Part shown: in pieces, positions 49,207 to 61,906 of the stretch
How the letters are laid out: the number at the start of each line of letters is the position of its first letter
How positions within the stretch are numbered: the first letter of the stretch is position 1
Assembly (NCBI RefSeq): GCF_047495875.1
Contig: NC_092463.1
Span: 11,728,622 to 11,792,621 of the forward strand
Length of the DNA stretch: 64,000 nucleotides
DNA from: Pithys albifrons albifrons
Lineage: Eukaryota > Chordata > Aves > Passeriformes > Thamnophilidae
Direction: 5' to 3'
Program-made: the position numbers and the translations under genes
The notes under the pieces: model-generated
Told to the model about the DNA's origin: nothing
What the model saw: only the letters and a program-made list of their open reading frames with translations
The model's database searches: none

Positions 49207-52200
49207 ATGTGAAGCTGTTCCATACTTTTATTTGTCTTTGATACTCTTTCCATAGTTTTATAAACACTGCAGTCTTTCAGAACCTAAAACTATGGTTTTA
49301 TAGGGTCTTTTTTTTCCTGAGATGGAATGTCAAAACTGCATACTTTGTAGGTGGTGGGAACATGGTAGGTTTATAGTGTTTCAGAACTATTTCTGTCTCT
49401 TTCGTAGTAGTTTATATTGTTTGCCTTTTGGAATCCTGGTGCATATTGTACTGCTATTTTCAAAGAATCTTCCATAATGACTCCAAGACCACATCTCATT
49501 ACAATAATATTAGGAGATGATATTTTTATATGATTTTGCCTTATGTATTATGCTGCCTTTATTGATTTTATGCATCCATGATCCATTTTAAGAACATTAG
49601 AATGATCATAGTAAGTTTGACTAAAGGTTACCCTTGGCCAGTTTCCTGTCTCCACCACTGACTAAAATAAATGCTGTTGGAAAAAAAAAAGTTAGAACAG
49701 GGTAATCATGCATTGTTACTTTGTCAGAATATTCTCCCCAGCTTCAGCAGTTTGCAGTTCAGGAAATTCCAAAGTCAAAGATACTGTCCTTGCAGTTAAT
49801 GAATTTTACTTCCCGTGCTCAGTACAGTATAATGCTCCTGCAAATGCTTGCAGTAAGGTTTAGATTTGACTGTTCTGACTCATTTTTATCACCAATAATG
49901 CTTCCTCCTATTCTACCTGTATACTGTTAGACTTAATTACAGAATCACATTGAAGTAATAAAACCAATTAGTGCTTATCAAACTTTTAAGTTTGTGTAGA
50001 GTCTCAGTTGATTGACCATTGCACCTTTTTTTTTTTTGGTCAGGTCAAATGTAGTTTATGTTTTTTTTCTTAAATCCCAAACTGTTTAATTTCCTACTTT
50101 GGCTTGTTTGGGTACTATTTTTTTGACACAAAATAGAAAACACAAAATTGAGGAAGAGATTAATGAAATTGGAGGCATCCTTTGACAGTTTAAGCCAAAG
50201 CATGCTGTGCTGAAGCTGTAGAAATTCATGGGTATTCCAAATGCACTCAGTACCAGCTGCAATGGTTTAAGTAATTCACTCTTTTTTGGAGACTTATGAT
50301 ATAAACAGGGATAAAAGCAGAATGAACTGATAAGTGTTTTGATTTAAAATCTTTCTGCTTAACCTTTTATATACCTTCATAAGGTATTTTGCAAAAAACA
50401 CTGTACTTAAGCAATTGATCTTTCATTAAAAGCTGCCTGAAAATATGGCAGTCTCTTGTCTAGTGTTACGTGTAGAATTAGATCCTGCATTTTTGAAATT
50501 AATGAGTTTCTGCTTTGACTTTGGAGCAGGACCTTGGACACCAATGTGTAGCTGGACACATTGAAAGACAAAAAGTTATCTTTGGTGGTTTTTTGTGTGA
50601 TTGAGCACAGAGATTAAAACTGTAGCACTATTTACACTTTCAGTGTTACTTAAGTGCTGAATTCCTAACGTGCGTTGGCATTGCACAGTTTTAAGGGTGA
50701 TATTGTGTGCAAGAAGAATGTGTGTCATTATTCCTTTGAACAGCTTCATATTTTAGGCATGGTATGTTGGTTGTGGCTTAAGGAGAGAACAGACATGCAG
50801 TTTACCTTGTGGGAAGAGGATTCTCCTGGTATTTCCCTATTATTGGGTAATCTCTTTGATGAGGAACAGTTCTCAGTTTTCTGTTACCCCCTCTAAGTCT
50901 GGCACCTCCCCTAAATCTGTATTTATTTGAAGACACAGCTCCCCCCCCCCCCCCCCCCAAATGCCTTTCATATTTAGCCCTGCTGTTTCCATTTACTGCC
51001 TGATCAACCTTTTTGGAGACTATACTCTTTCTTCAAAGGTTATTGTTGCTGGGGAAAAAAAGTGAAGCCCTGGATATGCCTTCTGATCTTAACCAATATC
51101 TGTCCTCATATCACAGGTTCTTGAAATGGGTCCATGTTAGTTATTACAAAGGATTTGCTACAGCACAGGCACTCAAGATCAAAAATTTTGTCTTTGCAGT
51201 ATTAGTAGAAGTGTGCTGTTGGTTCTTTCCTTGGTACTCAGCATATGGCCTGTGAATTCTCTTGTTGAAAGGGAATGCTTTGCAGATCTTTTGCTTCTTC
51301 TGCCTACGTGTAGGATACCTTGATTTTCTCAATTAGTGCCATGCTTCTCAGGGGTTTTCTCTTTGCCCGTTGTTCAAGATGCAAATACTGTGCAAAAGTC
51401 AGCTAGACTCTGAAGTTTTCTTCTTGTAAGATAAGAAGGCTGTTGTATTTTCGTCTTCTCTCTGATCCCTAAAAGAAGAGCTTATGCCAAGGAGTCTGAA
51501 TTCTCCATGCCACTTCCCAGTGGTATATCTGTGTTTTACTCCAAAGCTGTCTGTTTCTTGAATTGGCTTATGTGGACCAACCTCCTCTCCCATCAGTCCA
51601 AGTGGGGTTGCTTATTTCTCAAAATCATTGCAGTGTTGGCTGCTGAACTCTTTGGCTTTGTTTTCTAGACACAGATTGAAATGGCTTTTTCTCTGTGTTC
51701 TTTTGTCCTAATACTGTATTTTCTCTTTATAATGAAGACCAGATGGTCTCTCAGCCATGACATCACTCCAGGCTGTTGTTGATATGGCAGACATAGGTTC
51801 CCATTCTGTTGTGGTACCGGTTCAACAGTGTGATTTACATAGTTACACAGCACTGTCTTCTTTTGGACATACAATACTCATTGACAATTTGGTGTCTGAT
51901 CATTTCATTTTTACTTCCAGAGTTAAACTCCACTCTAAAGTCTTAAGAATTCTTAGACCAGTTCCATTTGCCAGGAGTCTTCTGCGGCAAAGGGAACAAT
52001 GTTTTACTAATTGCTAATATTAGATGGTCTGTGCCTCCACAGGCTTTGAAAATTGTAAGCCTGGGCCATGCATTATTCATTTTAGGTCCTTGATTTAAGT
52101 TTCCTTCCAGACAAGGAACTTGCAATAGATACAGGATCCCCCAATTTTCTACATTCTGTGATCAGATTTTGGGTGGAGTGTCTGGCTACTAAACAAGTTT

Positions 52201-55200
52201 ATTGAAATAACTGGCAAGCTATACATTCTGGCTTGGGCAAGTTTAGCAATCAAAGGAAGTCAACCAGTATTTCAAAATGAATAAACTGGCTTTTATCAGA
52301 ATGAAGTAATTACTAAAAGGGATAGATGATAATGCCTAATGGTAATACTCTATATGATGGCATTCCTTTTAACTCTTCGAAAACAGTTCTTCAGCGCTTA
52401 TGATGTTGTTGTGTTTTAAACCCAATGGAGTCCCTCAATAACGTCTCTGGTGTAGGCAGTGCTAACACATGCATGGAAGTTCTCCAGCCAAGTCTCTACA
52501 ACTTTCCTGTATAGCCACTGAGTGCATTTTAATTTCATCATAATCTCAGGTTTTATGCAAACTTTAAGGTACTAGTTTTGATATGTTCTGGAGATCTAAA
52601 CATTGTAAGAGTAATTTTCCCAGACAATCCTGGGAAACCATTATCTATTAAAGATAAACATTACTGCAAAAGGTAAACACTGTATGTTGTGAAAGGTGAC
52701 AGTTTAATGACTACTGTGAAATTCTAAGAGACAATAAAGCCTTCAGAACTCATGGAGACTCAGTTTAGCATTGTGGAATGAAAATCATAGGAATTAATTT
52801 TGAGAATTAGTCTATGATTGTGAGGAGACAGAGCTGGGGATATCAGATAGCTAACAGATAAGCATCTTTACATTGGAAAAACACATCAGAATCCACCTCG
52901 TATTTTCTGGAAAAAGAGTTTTGGCTTTTCTTTATTCACTAAAGATTTTCTAAATAATTTTCTGTTTATCATTTATATTGTTTAGACTTTTGGTGTAAAA
53001 ATAATCCCACATTCATTGATACAATTTTGTTTTCAGACTCTTCTATTTCCCAGGAGAGAAAAAAAATTTCATTTGCTATCTAGCTTCAATTAAAATTTGG
53101 CTAGAAGGGGTTTTTTCATTGGAAACATTAGTCTGTTTCTATTCCAACTGCAGGCTAATATCCATACTTTGGGATAAATAGCAATGAGCCTTCTCATAGT
53201 TTCTCAGAAGCTCTTTAAATAAACAATAATTGTGTATGATAGTCATCAACACCATTAGAACCTGTTGATGTAAGAAGTTCTTTTTGTTTAAAGGCATTCA
53301 GTCTCTGCTTTGTGAATCAATAATTCTTGCCCACATAGTATTTAACAAATAGATGTCTATAAATGGCATAGTATTAAATTCTATGAGAAGGAGCTGTAGG
53401 AAGTTACAATAGGATTTGTTCAGTGTGTTAGTAAGTGGGTAGCTAAACAGTGCTAGAATTCTGTTTCTCTGCATTGTCATAGCTTAGGAGACACTGGTAG
53501 ACCTTGGGCTGCAACTGGGATATATCGTGGGGCTGCCAAAGGGACAGGGAAGAAAGTTCTGTTGAAGTTCTCTGCTAGTAAAAGAGTGCTCTGAGTTGGT
53601 CCCAGATATGTAACTGCCTATGGTCCCAAGGCACTGATCCTACAGCCACTAGAAAATCTCATTTTGTGCCTCCTGGTTGTGCCCAGTGCCTCAATGGTGG
53701 ATAAAGTGGACTATGTTGGGGTTGCACTGTGGGAAAAAATTGCTTACTGCATTTTTCTTAGAGAACTGAAGGTGTCACTAAAAATCGTGAAGACAAATCC
53801 ATTCCCTGGAAGCCAAGACACTGGGGACATCTGGGGAAGTGGTGAAAAAGATGAATCCTTTTCCAGCTATGCAGTCTGATAAGTCAACATAGCAAAAAAC
53901 AGGATTTTTTGTTTCTGATAGATCTGTCTCAGTGGTTTATATATTCATGTCCTTAAAAAGTGCTAATAGTGGCTGTAATTGGAGCTAGTAAGTTCTCCGA
54001 GTAGTCATTATAGTAAGAGCAGCCTAAAAGGTTCAATTTCCATCTGTTACCAGATCCATATATTGAATAGCAAACATTTTTTTTCTTAAAATTTGCTTTG
54101 TTTCTTGTATTACACTTGTTTGTTACTGTGTTCAGTGTGTGGAAAATAAATACATATCACTGTAAAATGTTTAAAAAATTATTTTTAAATGCTTCTTCCT
54201 GTATAGTTGTAGCACTTCTGTTGGTCATAATTTCTGGTTCTTTCTCTAAATTCTTTAGTTTCATCTCACCTGGTGATGAATGTTGCTTTTTAAAAGTGTA
54301 TTCTTTCCATAATTCCTTCAGGTTGGCTTTCCTTATCATTTAGTCTCTCGTGCTTTCTTAGGTTGTGTCGTAGGACATAATGGTATACTTACTTAGAGGA
54401 AAGATATAGAAAATATCTTCATAAGCATGTTTTAATTGATAGGATACCAAATATAGTGGAGAACATAAAACAGTCTTGCAATAGTTCTCCATTCAGTCTG
54501 CATCTTTCAGCTTTCTACCTTTCCATTTTGACATGAAGTTATGTGCTAAGTTTCATCCTTGTCTGGGAGACAAAATGCCTGGGAGTATTTGCACTCGATG
54601 ACCTGTTATGGTGTCAAACAGTGTTTCAAGAATTTAATAAGACAACTGCCTATGGGCCATATTTTTTTTCTAAAACAATGGAAAATGATCACTGAGAGCT
54701 TTATCACTTCTAACAATGAACAATCACATCCAACATTTCTGACAATAAGGGATATTAAAGAAATCATTAAATACCTACTTATGGGGAAAAAGCAGGTAGG
54801 AAGTACAGAAGGAGATGGACAGACAGATGGACAGCAGCAGGCTGAATCTGATAGGTCAGGGTAATTCTCCTGCTATACAATGTATACAGTCTTGTTGGGC
54901 TGGAGACTGTTGATTTCTTCCACCGAATGGCCTTTCATTAGTGAATTATTTTAGATAAAATATCTTAGCATTGAACTACTGCTGGCTACCTTAACTTTTG
55001 AGTTCAGACCTAGTATAAATTGCATGCAGCGGTGTGACTTGGGAAGTTGGAGGAAACACTGGTCATTTATCCATATGCAGCAGTCTGAGGGCTAACTTTG
55101 AAACTGCTTTGAGAAAGTTGTGTGATGGCCAAAATGGAAAGTGCAATTACTTTTGTCAAGCATCTGTGGCAAATCTGAATTAGCATCTTGTGAAATGTGT

Positions 55201-55219
55201 TAAAAGTGGTTTTGCAGAA
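49207..55219. other. Intergenic DNA downstream of the second gene
   Basis: It contains an 18-C homopolymer (50941-50958) and otherwise AT-rich DNA. The 51.0-52.1 kb part has several medium ORFs on both strands but no coherent exon chain. No gene is supported. Confidence 0.5.
50941..50958. repeat. C18 homopolymer
   Basis: Eighteen consecutive C residues. This is unusual in AT-rich DNA and a likely spot for length polymorphism or sequencing error; on the minus strand it is a G18 run. Confidence 0.9.
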
Positions 55220-55225
55220 TTTATT
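55220..55225 (-). terminator. Candidate poly(A) signal AATAAA
   Basis: TTTATT on the plus strand reads AATAAA on the minus strand, 171-176 nt past the stop codon of the unrecognised gene. Such hexamers are common in AT-rich DNA, so this is only a position-based call. Confidence 0.3.
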
Positions 55226-55395
55226 ACTTTGCTGTTTTATATCCTGTTCCACAAAGGGTTAATTCCAGATATATTTCATGTCTCTGTCTTGCTGGTTGTT
55301 TCTCATCCATCAGTGGTCTCTGGTAGCCTTGCCTTGACAAATGTATTTTTGGTAATCTGCTAATGCATATGGAAGCTTAATCCCATAGCCTGAGT

Positions 55396-55501
55396 TCAGC
55401 TTCCATGGGAAACAGCACTGATAATGAAAAGTCCGCTTTTCCTATTGAATTTCGACTTTTCCAGAGTTCTCTGTACCTTGTTCAACATCCTCAGCACATG
55501 T
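55396..55501 (-). CDS. Terminal coding exon of the unrecognised gene
   Basis: The acceptor is AAGTCCTTCAG. It enters in phase 2 and runs 34 codons to TGA at 55398-55396. It encodes HVLRMLNKVQRTLEKSKFNR then KSGLFIISAVSHGS. The run is basic and probably helical at first. It fits the upstream exon exactly in phase, and a candidate poly(A) signal follows about 170 nt later. Confidence 0.6.
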
Positions 55502-58500
55502 CTGAAGGACTTATGCTTTGCAATTTTTAGTATTATTTAAAAATGCTTCATTTTTTTCAGTCATTTGTATTCTACTAAAGCCATAAATAAAATATCATGC
55601 ACATCTGCCTTTCTCTACCAGAAGCAGCTCTACCCAGAGCTTTCCCACTTTCATATTTCACTTCATCTTTATTGGCTGAAAATCAAACGCCTTCTTGTTT
55701 ACTTTGGCAGGCAGTTGAAGGTTGTGACAGCCCCTCCATTTTCTTTCTTTGTTACATTTACATTAGTGATCAAAACCATGAAGTTTCCTTTATGTGTTTC
55801 TTTGCTGAGAATTCCTGTCAAATAACACTGAGGACATAACTGTGTTCTTGGCATTTGCTGCCAAAATTTAATTATCTGATGCCTGTGTCATATTATCACT
55901 TATTCATTTCAGTCTCTTCTTATAATAGGGTCATATTGTGCCTGTAACCACATTTTCATTACTTGTCTTTGACACCTTTCTCTTTCGGTGAAACATCTCT
56001 TGAAGAGGCAATGGGCACACCAGTCAGAGATTCATTGCACCATCATGAACCTTTACACAGTCCCTGTTGTTTTTCAGCTTTTTTCTCTACTGTACTAGAT
56101 TGATGACTTTCTGTGTAAGTTGTGAGACTCATTTGTTTTCCAAAAATATCCAGGGGTTTTGCATCACACTTAAGCTAACTACAACAGAGTTTCTATTTCT
56201 CAGATTCAATATTTGGGTCTTGCATTTTGTCATAATAATGAAACAGCAAGTGGGGATTTTCTAGTTCATTTCACTCTTTGGTTCTTTAAGATTTTGTCTG
56301 TTGAGTTTCTAGTACAACAAATGGAATATCAAATTTTATATAGGTAGAGTCAATGAAAGTGTTTTTGCATGAGAAATATAATTGTCTAAAAATTTTCTAA
56401 AAATAAGTTATAAGATCCAAGGAATGTATTTGTGGTTTATTGTACATGAATGTTTTTAATTGGTTGACAGCTACTTTTTGTTCTATTCATGTAATAGTGT
56501 TTGCAAGCACCAGGCTGTTTAAGAATTCGTAGTGCTACTTGGAATATTGAAAAATTATGCTTGTACTCATATTCATGTGTTCAGTATGCATAAGTACTTG
56601 TTATATTATCATATTATATGGAAAATATGCATGTCTGTGTATATATATATATATATATATATGTATAAGTAACTGAGATAAATTAAGACTTAACAATTAC
56701 TTCTGGATAGACTGTAGCACTGTTTGTAGAAACTCCCCCTCGAGTTACCTTTTACGAACCTGAATTGGTGAGGAGACGACTTTTGCTGCACGTGCATGAA
56801 AAATTTGCTGGCAGTTTTCCCCATCCCCATCCAGTACCACAAGAATGGCTTGTTGCCTTAAGGAAATACAAAGGAAAAAGTGAAGGGAAAAGTCACTAAA
56901 TGCCAGAATGAGACCAACCACAAGACTGAAAGAGAATGAAAAATAAAACATTCAAAATTTCATGATAAACTGAAATTCAGATGGAAGTCAAACTGAAGGA
57001 AATAATAAAACAGAAATAAAGACATACAGATTAATGTATAATGTACACTGAGATATATTCAAAAGCAGAAATAATGCAATTAGTGATGAAAACCTGTAGA
57101 TTTCTGCCACAAACTCCTATCTCGGTGAGATTTTGGCCATCATTCTATGAGAAGAAAAGGCTTTTAGAAAGCATGGAATTCTCACAGATGAAAAGAGACT
57201 TTAATGTTGGCACACAGATGCTCCATTGGCTTCTTAAGTTGTTGATCGAGAAACATTTCTTATTCCAGTAAAAGAATATACGGTAGAGTTGCAGAATGTG
57301 GATCATCTCCACTCTCTCCTGCAAGAGAGAAGACTTCAGGAGAGGGAGTTTTTTTGAGAATGTAGAGCCATAGTAGAGGGTTCTTCTCCTCAAGTCTGCC
57401 AGGGAGAGAAATAAAATGGTCTCAAGTTAAATGCCATCAGTTTAATACAGGGTATGGCAAGAATGTTTTCTTCATATTGCCACTTGGTTATGAAAAGCCT
57501 TGTTTCTATTCCTGAATATGTTTTTGGTGTGTCTTTAAATAATATCAAAGAGATACAGGATTTGTGATCAGTAATGATTCCTGAGTACTTTTCTTAACAG
57601 CTAAGCTCACTGCCTTACCCATATTCTGCTTTGCTGGCTGGCTTAATTTGTGCTACTAAATAGTGCCACATGTCATCCCCAAAACGGTTGCACTTCATTG
57701 AGATAAATTGGGCTTTGCATATAAAGTCCTGTCCTGAGATATATGCCTGCAAATCCTGTTCACCTCGCTGGAAATTTGGAATTCTGTGTAGGAGAAGACT
57801 GGAGGTCAGCAAGTTCATTTTTGTAAACTCATTGCCTTGTTTTCCTTTGAGGTTGACTCCTGAACTATCCGGTAACAGAGTTCATTGCCTAGAATTTTCC
57901 TTAGCAGTCTTAGCTTATTCCAGAGCCAACATCTGTGTTCTTCCTTTAAGTCCTCATTTGAGGGAAGCTGGCTTGCTTGGCAGACAGAGTTACTGGGACA
58001 AATATAACTGTACCTCAGTGTAATTCCCCCATAGGCAGACGTAGGCTGACGTTTTTGCTGCTCCTTGTTTGGCTGATGGTTGTCTCTTGCAAGACCAGGT
58101 TGGTTGGTGCTTAGATTTTAAATCTTATGTGTAGCAGACAGCCATAGAAATATATGAAGCCTGAAAAATGAAGAATCCATCATGGTTTTGCATCTGTGAT
58201 TTTCCAATGGTTTGTGACATAACCATTTGATTTTGGCATTGTTCTTGTGTTTGTGTCAATAAATAAGACAGCTAAACCTCTAGGGAATTCCTGTCTCTTA
58301 ATCAAGCCCATCATTAAAGTGTGTACACAGAAATGGGCCTAGAGTTCCTGCCAAAACCCCAGAAGCCAGAAAAGAACATCAAGATTTTAAAAAACATTCC
58401 TGTAAGACATTTACCAATGTTATGCAAGTCTTAGTCCATCTCTTCCGCTGCTGCTTTCTGTTGATTGAGAGCGTAAGGTTTCATGTGTTGATTGAGAGCT

Positions 58501-60499
58501 GTGTTTCGTGTGAGCCAGGAGAAGCTTCTGGAGAAGCAGATGGGACAGATACCCTTTTTCACCTTGATGTCATGTTCCTCAAGGATTCTCTTGAGTGCCC
58601 CTCTGAACTTCTGCAGTTTGCAGAGCCTGATAAAGCAAGGCCCCTATTTGTTTTTAGTAGTCTCAGGTTTCACTCCATGACTACTACAGTGAGTTTGGAG
58701 GATCAGTGGACACTGACACTTTAAATCTTCATCTGGAAGGTGTTCACTGCATGTTTATAGACTGAAATGTGTTTATTATTATGTGCATAGAACATGCATT
58801 GTTATGTAACTGTTTAATGTATGTATGAGCTTATATTACTTACTCTTCTTGTGTTTCCTTGTTGTTAAGAACCTTCAGTCTAATTTGTATGTATATTGGA
58901 AGAATACATGCAGACAAACCCATGGTATTAGTGGTATTAGCACAAACCTAACGAAAGCATCCACTTCAATCTGACAGGTGTTTACTATCACATGGTTTCA
59001 AACAGACTGTGTGTGTTCTGACATGCACATACAAATCTGTTGCCAGCTGTAACGATCTAACATTGAAAATCAGACCTCAAATCTTACCTTTTTGGTATTT
59101 CCAGGTTTTCTCCACTTCCCTTGGTAATGTGTACAAAGTTTAAAATTAACTTGTCTTTTAAACTAAATAAATTGCAGAAAACAGTAATCAGGCAAAAATA
59201 TTTTTCATTCTTGTACAAAATTTGAACCTATAATCAGCAGTGGTGAGGGCAAAAGGGAATAGCTCAGAAGGTAAACTGACCTGAAGTGCATTCTTTTAAC
59301 TGACTTCTCTATCTTTCTTGAATGAAAAACCCAACCAAACAAAGCTCAACAAACAATCCACACAATTGGTGCACAGATGGTACAGAGCAGAACCAGATTC
59401 CTCTGCAGAACTGTAAAGCTTTCATCCCATGCCGTTTCTGCACTGATACAGATTTTACCCATCCATCTGAGCTGTTAAGTTTTTGTGCACCGAGTGTGAG
59501 ACTCATAGATTTGGCTCCTGCATCCCCTCACCCCCACAGATAGGGTATGTCTTACAGACTTTCCTAGCACGGTGCCAGAGTCTTTCTCCTACTCCCTGAC
59601 CTGACACACCAGCTGCAGGTGGTTGGCAGCTCCTCCCATCCCCTGCCTCCCAGTGTGCTGCTCTGCTGAGTGGGGCAGTCTGCTGGGCTCCATGTCCACC
59701 AATTCTTCCCGAGGTGTTGGGCTCCAAGGAGCTGCTTCCTGGCATGTCTCCTGCCTGCAGCGCACGAGCTTTGGCCTCTTCCTCACCATGAGCCCCAACA
59801 TGCAGATATGTCTCCTGCACAGGACCAGTCCACTGTTTAGTCTTTTTCATTGGAAAAGGAGAAATATGAGAGGAGTGAGCCACGTGTAAATGAAGTTATG
59901 CAAAGTTACAGTCAGTTTTGTTTGCCAAGCTTGATGATTTGAAAAATTTGCTTGCATATTTCTTCCAGCCTGTATCAAATATTCTGGAAAGTCGTCTGTT
60001 CCTTCAAACATCTTTTTGGTCCTCTGTGGTATCTGGATAAATGTATCTGAGGACTTCTGTTTTAGTGGACTTTCACTTTTATACTGATAATGCACCGAAT
60101 TGTCATTATTTTCAGATTAAAAAAATACTTTTTTTTGTTGTCCCATAACTGATTCCAATGGTGTGGCTTCTTAAATTTTTGCTTATTTCAGATCTGGCTC
60201 AGCCATATTTTGTCAGGCAAAGCTGCCACCAAAGCTTGATGAGAGATATGTCCAAGTAAAAGCTCTAGGATTTGACATGTATTATTTTGCTGTGTCTTTG
60301 TGCTGTTACTGACTTTCATTTGATTTGGAACATAGATAAGTATATTCTAGATTTAAAACAACAACCTTTTTTTTATATAAATACAATATTTGTTGTACTA
60401 TCCAATGCCTGGAAACACCTTCAAAGAGGTGATTTTAGTATCTTATAATTTTCTGTACACCATAAATGGTTACTTGGAATGTACTTCTAGTTGTCTGCC
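55396..60499 (-). CDS. Unrecognised multi-exon gene, C-terminal 231 codons
   Basis: Seven exons on the minus strand (60474-60499, 59088-59162, 57619-57783, 57282-57395, 56749-56856, 55703-55804, 55396-55501) join without a stop. From the exon at 60499 to the stop at 55398-55396 they give 231 residues. The five internal exons after the first are all phase 2 to phase 2, so each could be skipped without a frameshift. The product is soluble-looking, with no signal peptide or membrane segment in this part. It alternates short hydrophobic strands (DFICKAQFISM, QAILVVLDGDG, NFMVLITNV) with polar loops and ends in a lysine-rich tail, which suggests a beta-rich domain plus a basic C-terminus. I do not recognise the family. 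The N-terminus lies upstream, probably beyond the window. Confidence 0.75.
55703..55804 (-). CDS. Exon of the unrecognised gene (102 nt)
   Basis: It encodes KETHKGNFMVLITNVNVTKK then ENGGAVTTFNCLP. Phase 2-2, 34 codons. The acceptor (GGAATTCTCAG) has only a short pyrimidine tract; the donor is CAAA|GTAAAC. If this donor is not used, the frame meets TAA at once (55702-55700), so this could instead be a terminal exon ending FNCLPK. Confidence 0.62.
56641..56662. repeat. (AT)11 microsatellite
   Basis: Twenty-two bases of perfect AT dinucleotide, between the 56749 and 55804 exons of the unrecognised gene. Likely polymorphic. Confidence 0.9.
56749..56856 (-). CDS. Exon of the unrecognised gene (108 nt)
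   Basis: The acceptor is TTTCCTTTGTATTTCCTTAAG and the donor AAAAG|GTAACT. It encodes QQAILVVLDGDGENCQQIFH then ARAAKVVSSPIQVRK. Phase 2-2, 36 codons. A weaker in-frame donor at CAG|GTTCGT would drop the last four codons. Confidence 0.78.
57282..57395 (-). CDS. Exon of the unrecognised gene (114 nt)
   Basis: The acceptor is very good (TTTATTTCTCTCCCTGGCAG). The donor CC|GTATAT is weaker, lacking G at -1. It encodes LEEKNPLLWLYILKKTPSPE then VFSLAGESGDDPHSATL. Phase 2-2, 38 codons. Because the flanking exons are also phase compatible with each other, this exon could be alternatively spliced. Confidence 0.72.
57619..57783 (-). CDS. Exon of the unrecognised gene (165 nt)
   Basis: The strongest exon of the set: acceptor CCAGTCTTCTCCTACACAG and donor ATGG|GTAAGG. 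It encodes IPNFQRGEQDLQAYISGQDF, then ICKAQFISMKCNRFGDDMWH, then YLVAQIKPASKAEY. Phase 2-2, 55 codons. The alternation of hydrophobic and polar residues suggests beta strands. Confidence 0.82.
59088..59162 (-). CDS. Exon of the unrecognised gene (75 nt)
   Basis: The acceptor is CTGCAATTTATTTAG and the donor is the near-perfect AAAAG|GTAAGA. It encodes LKDKLILNFVHITKG followed by SGENLEIPK and R, phase 2 on both sides. Its last codon is completed by the first base of the 57783 exon, giving EIPKRIPNFQRG across the junction. Confidence 0.75.
60474..60499 (-). CDS. Candidate 26-nt exon of the unrecognised gene
   Basis: It has an excellent acceptor (TATTTTTTTCCTTTTAG) and the donor CAA|GTAACC. 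Read from phase 0 it gives GRQLEVHS and leaves two bases (AA). These complete an Asn codon with the first base of the next exon. The small size lowers confidence, but the phase match is exact. Confidence 0.5.
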
Positions 60500-61880
60500 C
60501 TAAAAGGAAAAAAATACTGACCAAAAGAATTTAAAGTGCTTAAGAGTTTTAACCACAAAGGATACAGAGAGAGGCTAGAATGGCACATGGTGCTGAGCCT
60601 GTCAGATTCTTAAAATACCAACAATTTGGTGGTCTATAATCCTGTCACTCTTTTCATGTATCTGAAAAAAATGCTTAACATCCTCGTTAATTGAAACTAG
60701 AGCTTTCAGGCAAGAGATTTGATTTTTCCAGTATCAGTGTTATAAAATCAAGAAGGATTTAGTGAAAGAGCATAGGGTTCCACTTTCTAAAACCCTACTG
60801 AAGCTTTATAAAAAGATTTTGCAACGCAGTTTACTCAGAAATGTTCTCTTGTGTATCATGTTATTCACAATTTCTCTTTCCCCATATTTATTGTTAAATA
60901 ACTTTCTTTACAAGCTTCATGTTTTAAAATCCATGTGCTGCTTTTACTTCCCAACCATGATTATTAGTCCTTTCTTTGTAATTGCTTTCCATTGCTTTTT
61001 CTGATGTCACAAAAGTTCAGATTCAGAGAAAACCTGAGAACTGATAGAAATTAATGTTCAGGATTTTGTAGGACAGAGCCCACCAAAAGAATTATAGTCA
61101 TGTTGAGGCATGGTTTTCTAGCAAAACCCAATGACCATTAAATGTGGTCCAAAACTATATGAAGCATGAGGATGAATATTTCAAAATTAAATGTTTTCCA
61201 ACATTTTGTGTGGTCAGCTATGCAATTAAAAAAAATTCTTATTTTAAAATCTAAGAATAGAAAGATTTTAAACCAGAAGTGATGGTTTCAAGTAGCACAT
61301 AATCTACAGTGTATGAACCTAAAGATGTTCTAGAATGAACTGTAGCTTTCTCATTGTGATCATAATCTTATTACCATTATTTATTCTGAGGCATTTATAC
61401 AGGGATGTCTGGTTGTCTTCACCTTTTTCTTATCTATGTTTTACAAGCAAAAATTATATAGAGGTGATCTGGACCAATGAAGCAGTAAGTTGCAAAGCCT
61501 TCTGCATCTCATTTGTTGAGCCACACATGGTTTGTGTTGGAGTTTGGGTTTGGGGGAGCTTGTTTGTGTGGGTGTTTTTTTTTTTTTTTGTGAGAAATAG
61601 TTTTCGTCTCCCCAACAGCAACAGTAGTGACAGCAGAGAAGGATCAAGACATTCTGAACTGCACAAGATGAGTTAGTCAGCCTGCCAGAACCTTTTAATA
61701 CAATCAGTTTATTCTTTATGCAAGCCATTCTTAGCTTATTTCACTGAATAAATGGAGCCAGGATACGTTCTTCTGTCAGCAGAAGACCAGATGTGGGGAA
61801 ATTACCTTTCTCATTTTCTGCTATATAGAATGTGCTTACATATCCTTATCCAGTTGAGGATAGATATCTTGAGAACTTAC

Positions 61881-61906
61881 AGTGTGCATGTTGAGTCTAT
61901 TTGATT
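61881..61906 (-). CDS. Possible 26-nt upstream exon
   Basis: The acceptor is GACCTTATTCTCAG and the donor the perfect ACT|GTAAGT. Read with two leading bases it gives SNRLNMHT and exits in phase 0, matching the 60499 exon. Too short to be sure. Confidence 0.28.

Noticed and set aside
51144..52125. Several 60-86 codon ORFs on both strands
   Set aside because: No consistent splice chain, no phase agreement with the upstream gene, and frames open on both strands alike.
58422..58724. Open frames on both strands, the minus one with a CPIC motif
   Set aside because: There is a single CxxC with no complete zinc-finger pattern and no clear splice sites, so I could not support an exon.
59503..59883. 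Minus-strand ORFs of 126 and 70 codons in a GC-rich patch
   Set aside because: No phase-compatible splice sites link it to the neighbouring exons, and the reading is Gly/Ala/Pro-rich as expected from composition. It may be an unrecognised repeat.
59912..60119. Exon-like minus-strand frame containing KKMFEGTDDFPEYLIQAGRN
   Set aside because: The composition looks coding, but the possible splice sites give phase 0 on both sides. This does not fit between the phase 2 exit of 60474 and the phase 2 entry of 59162. It could be an exon of a minor isoform.
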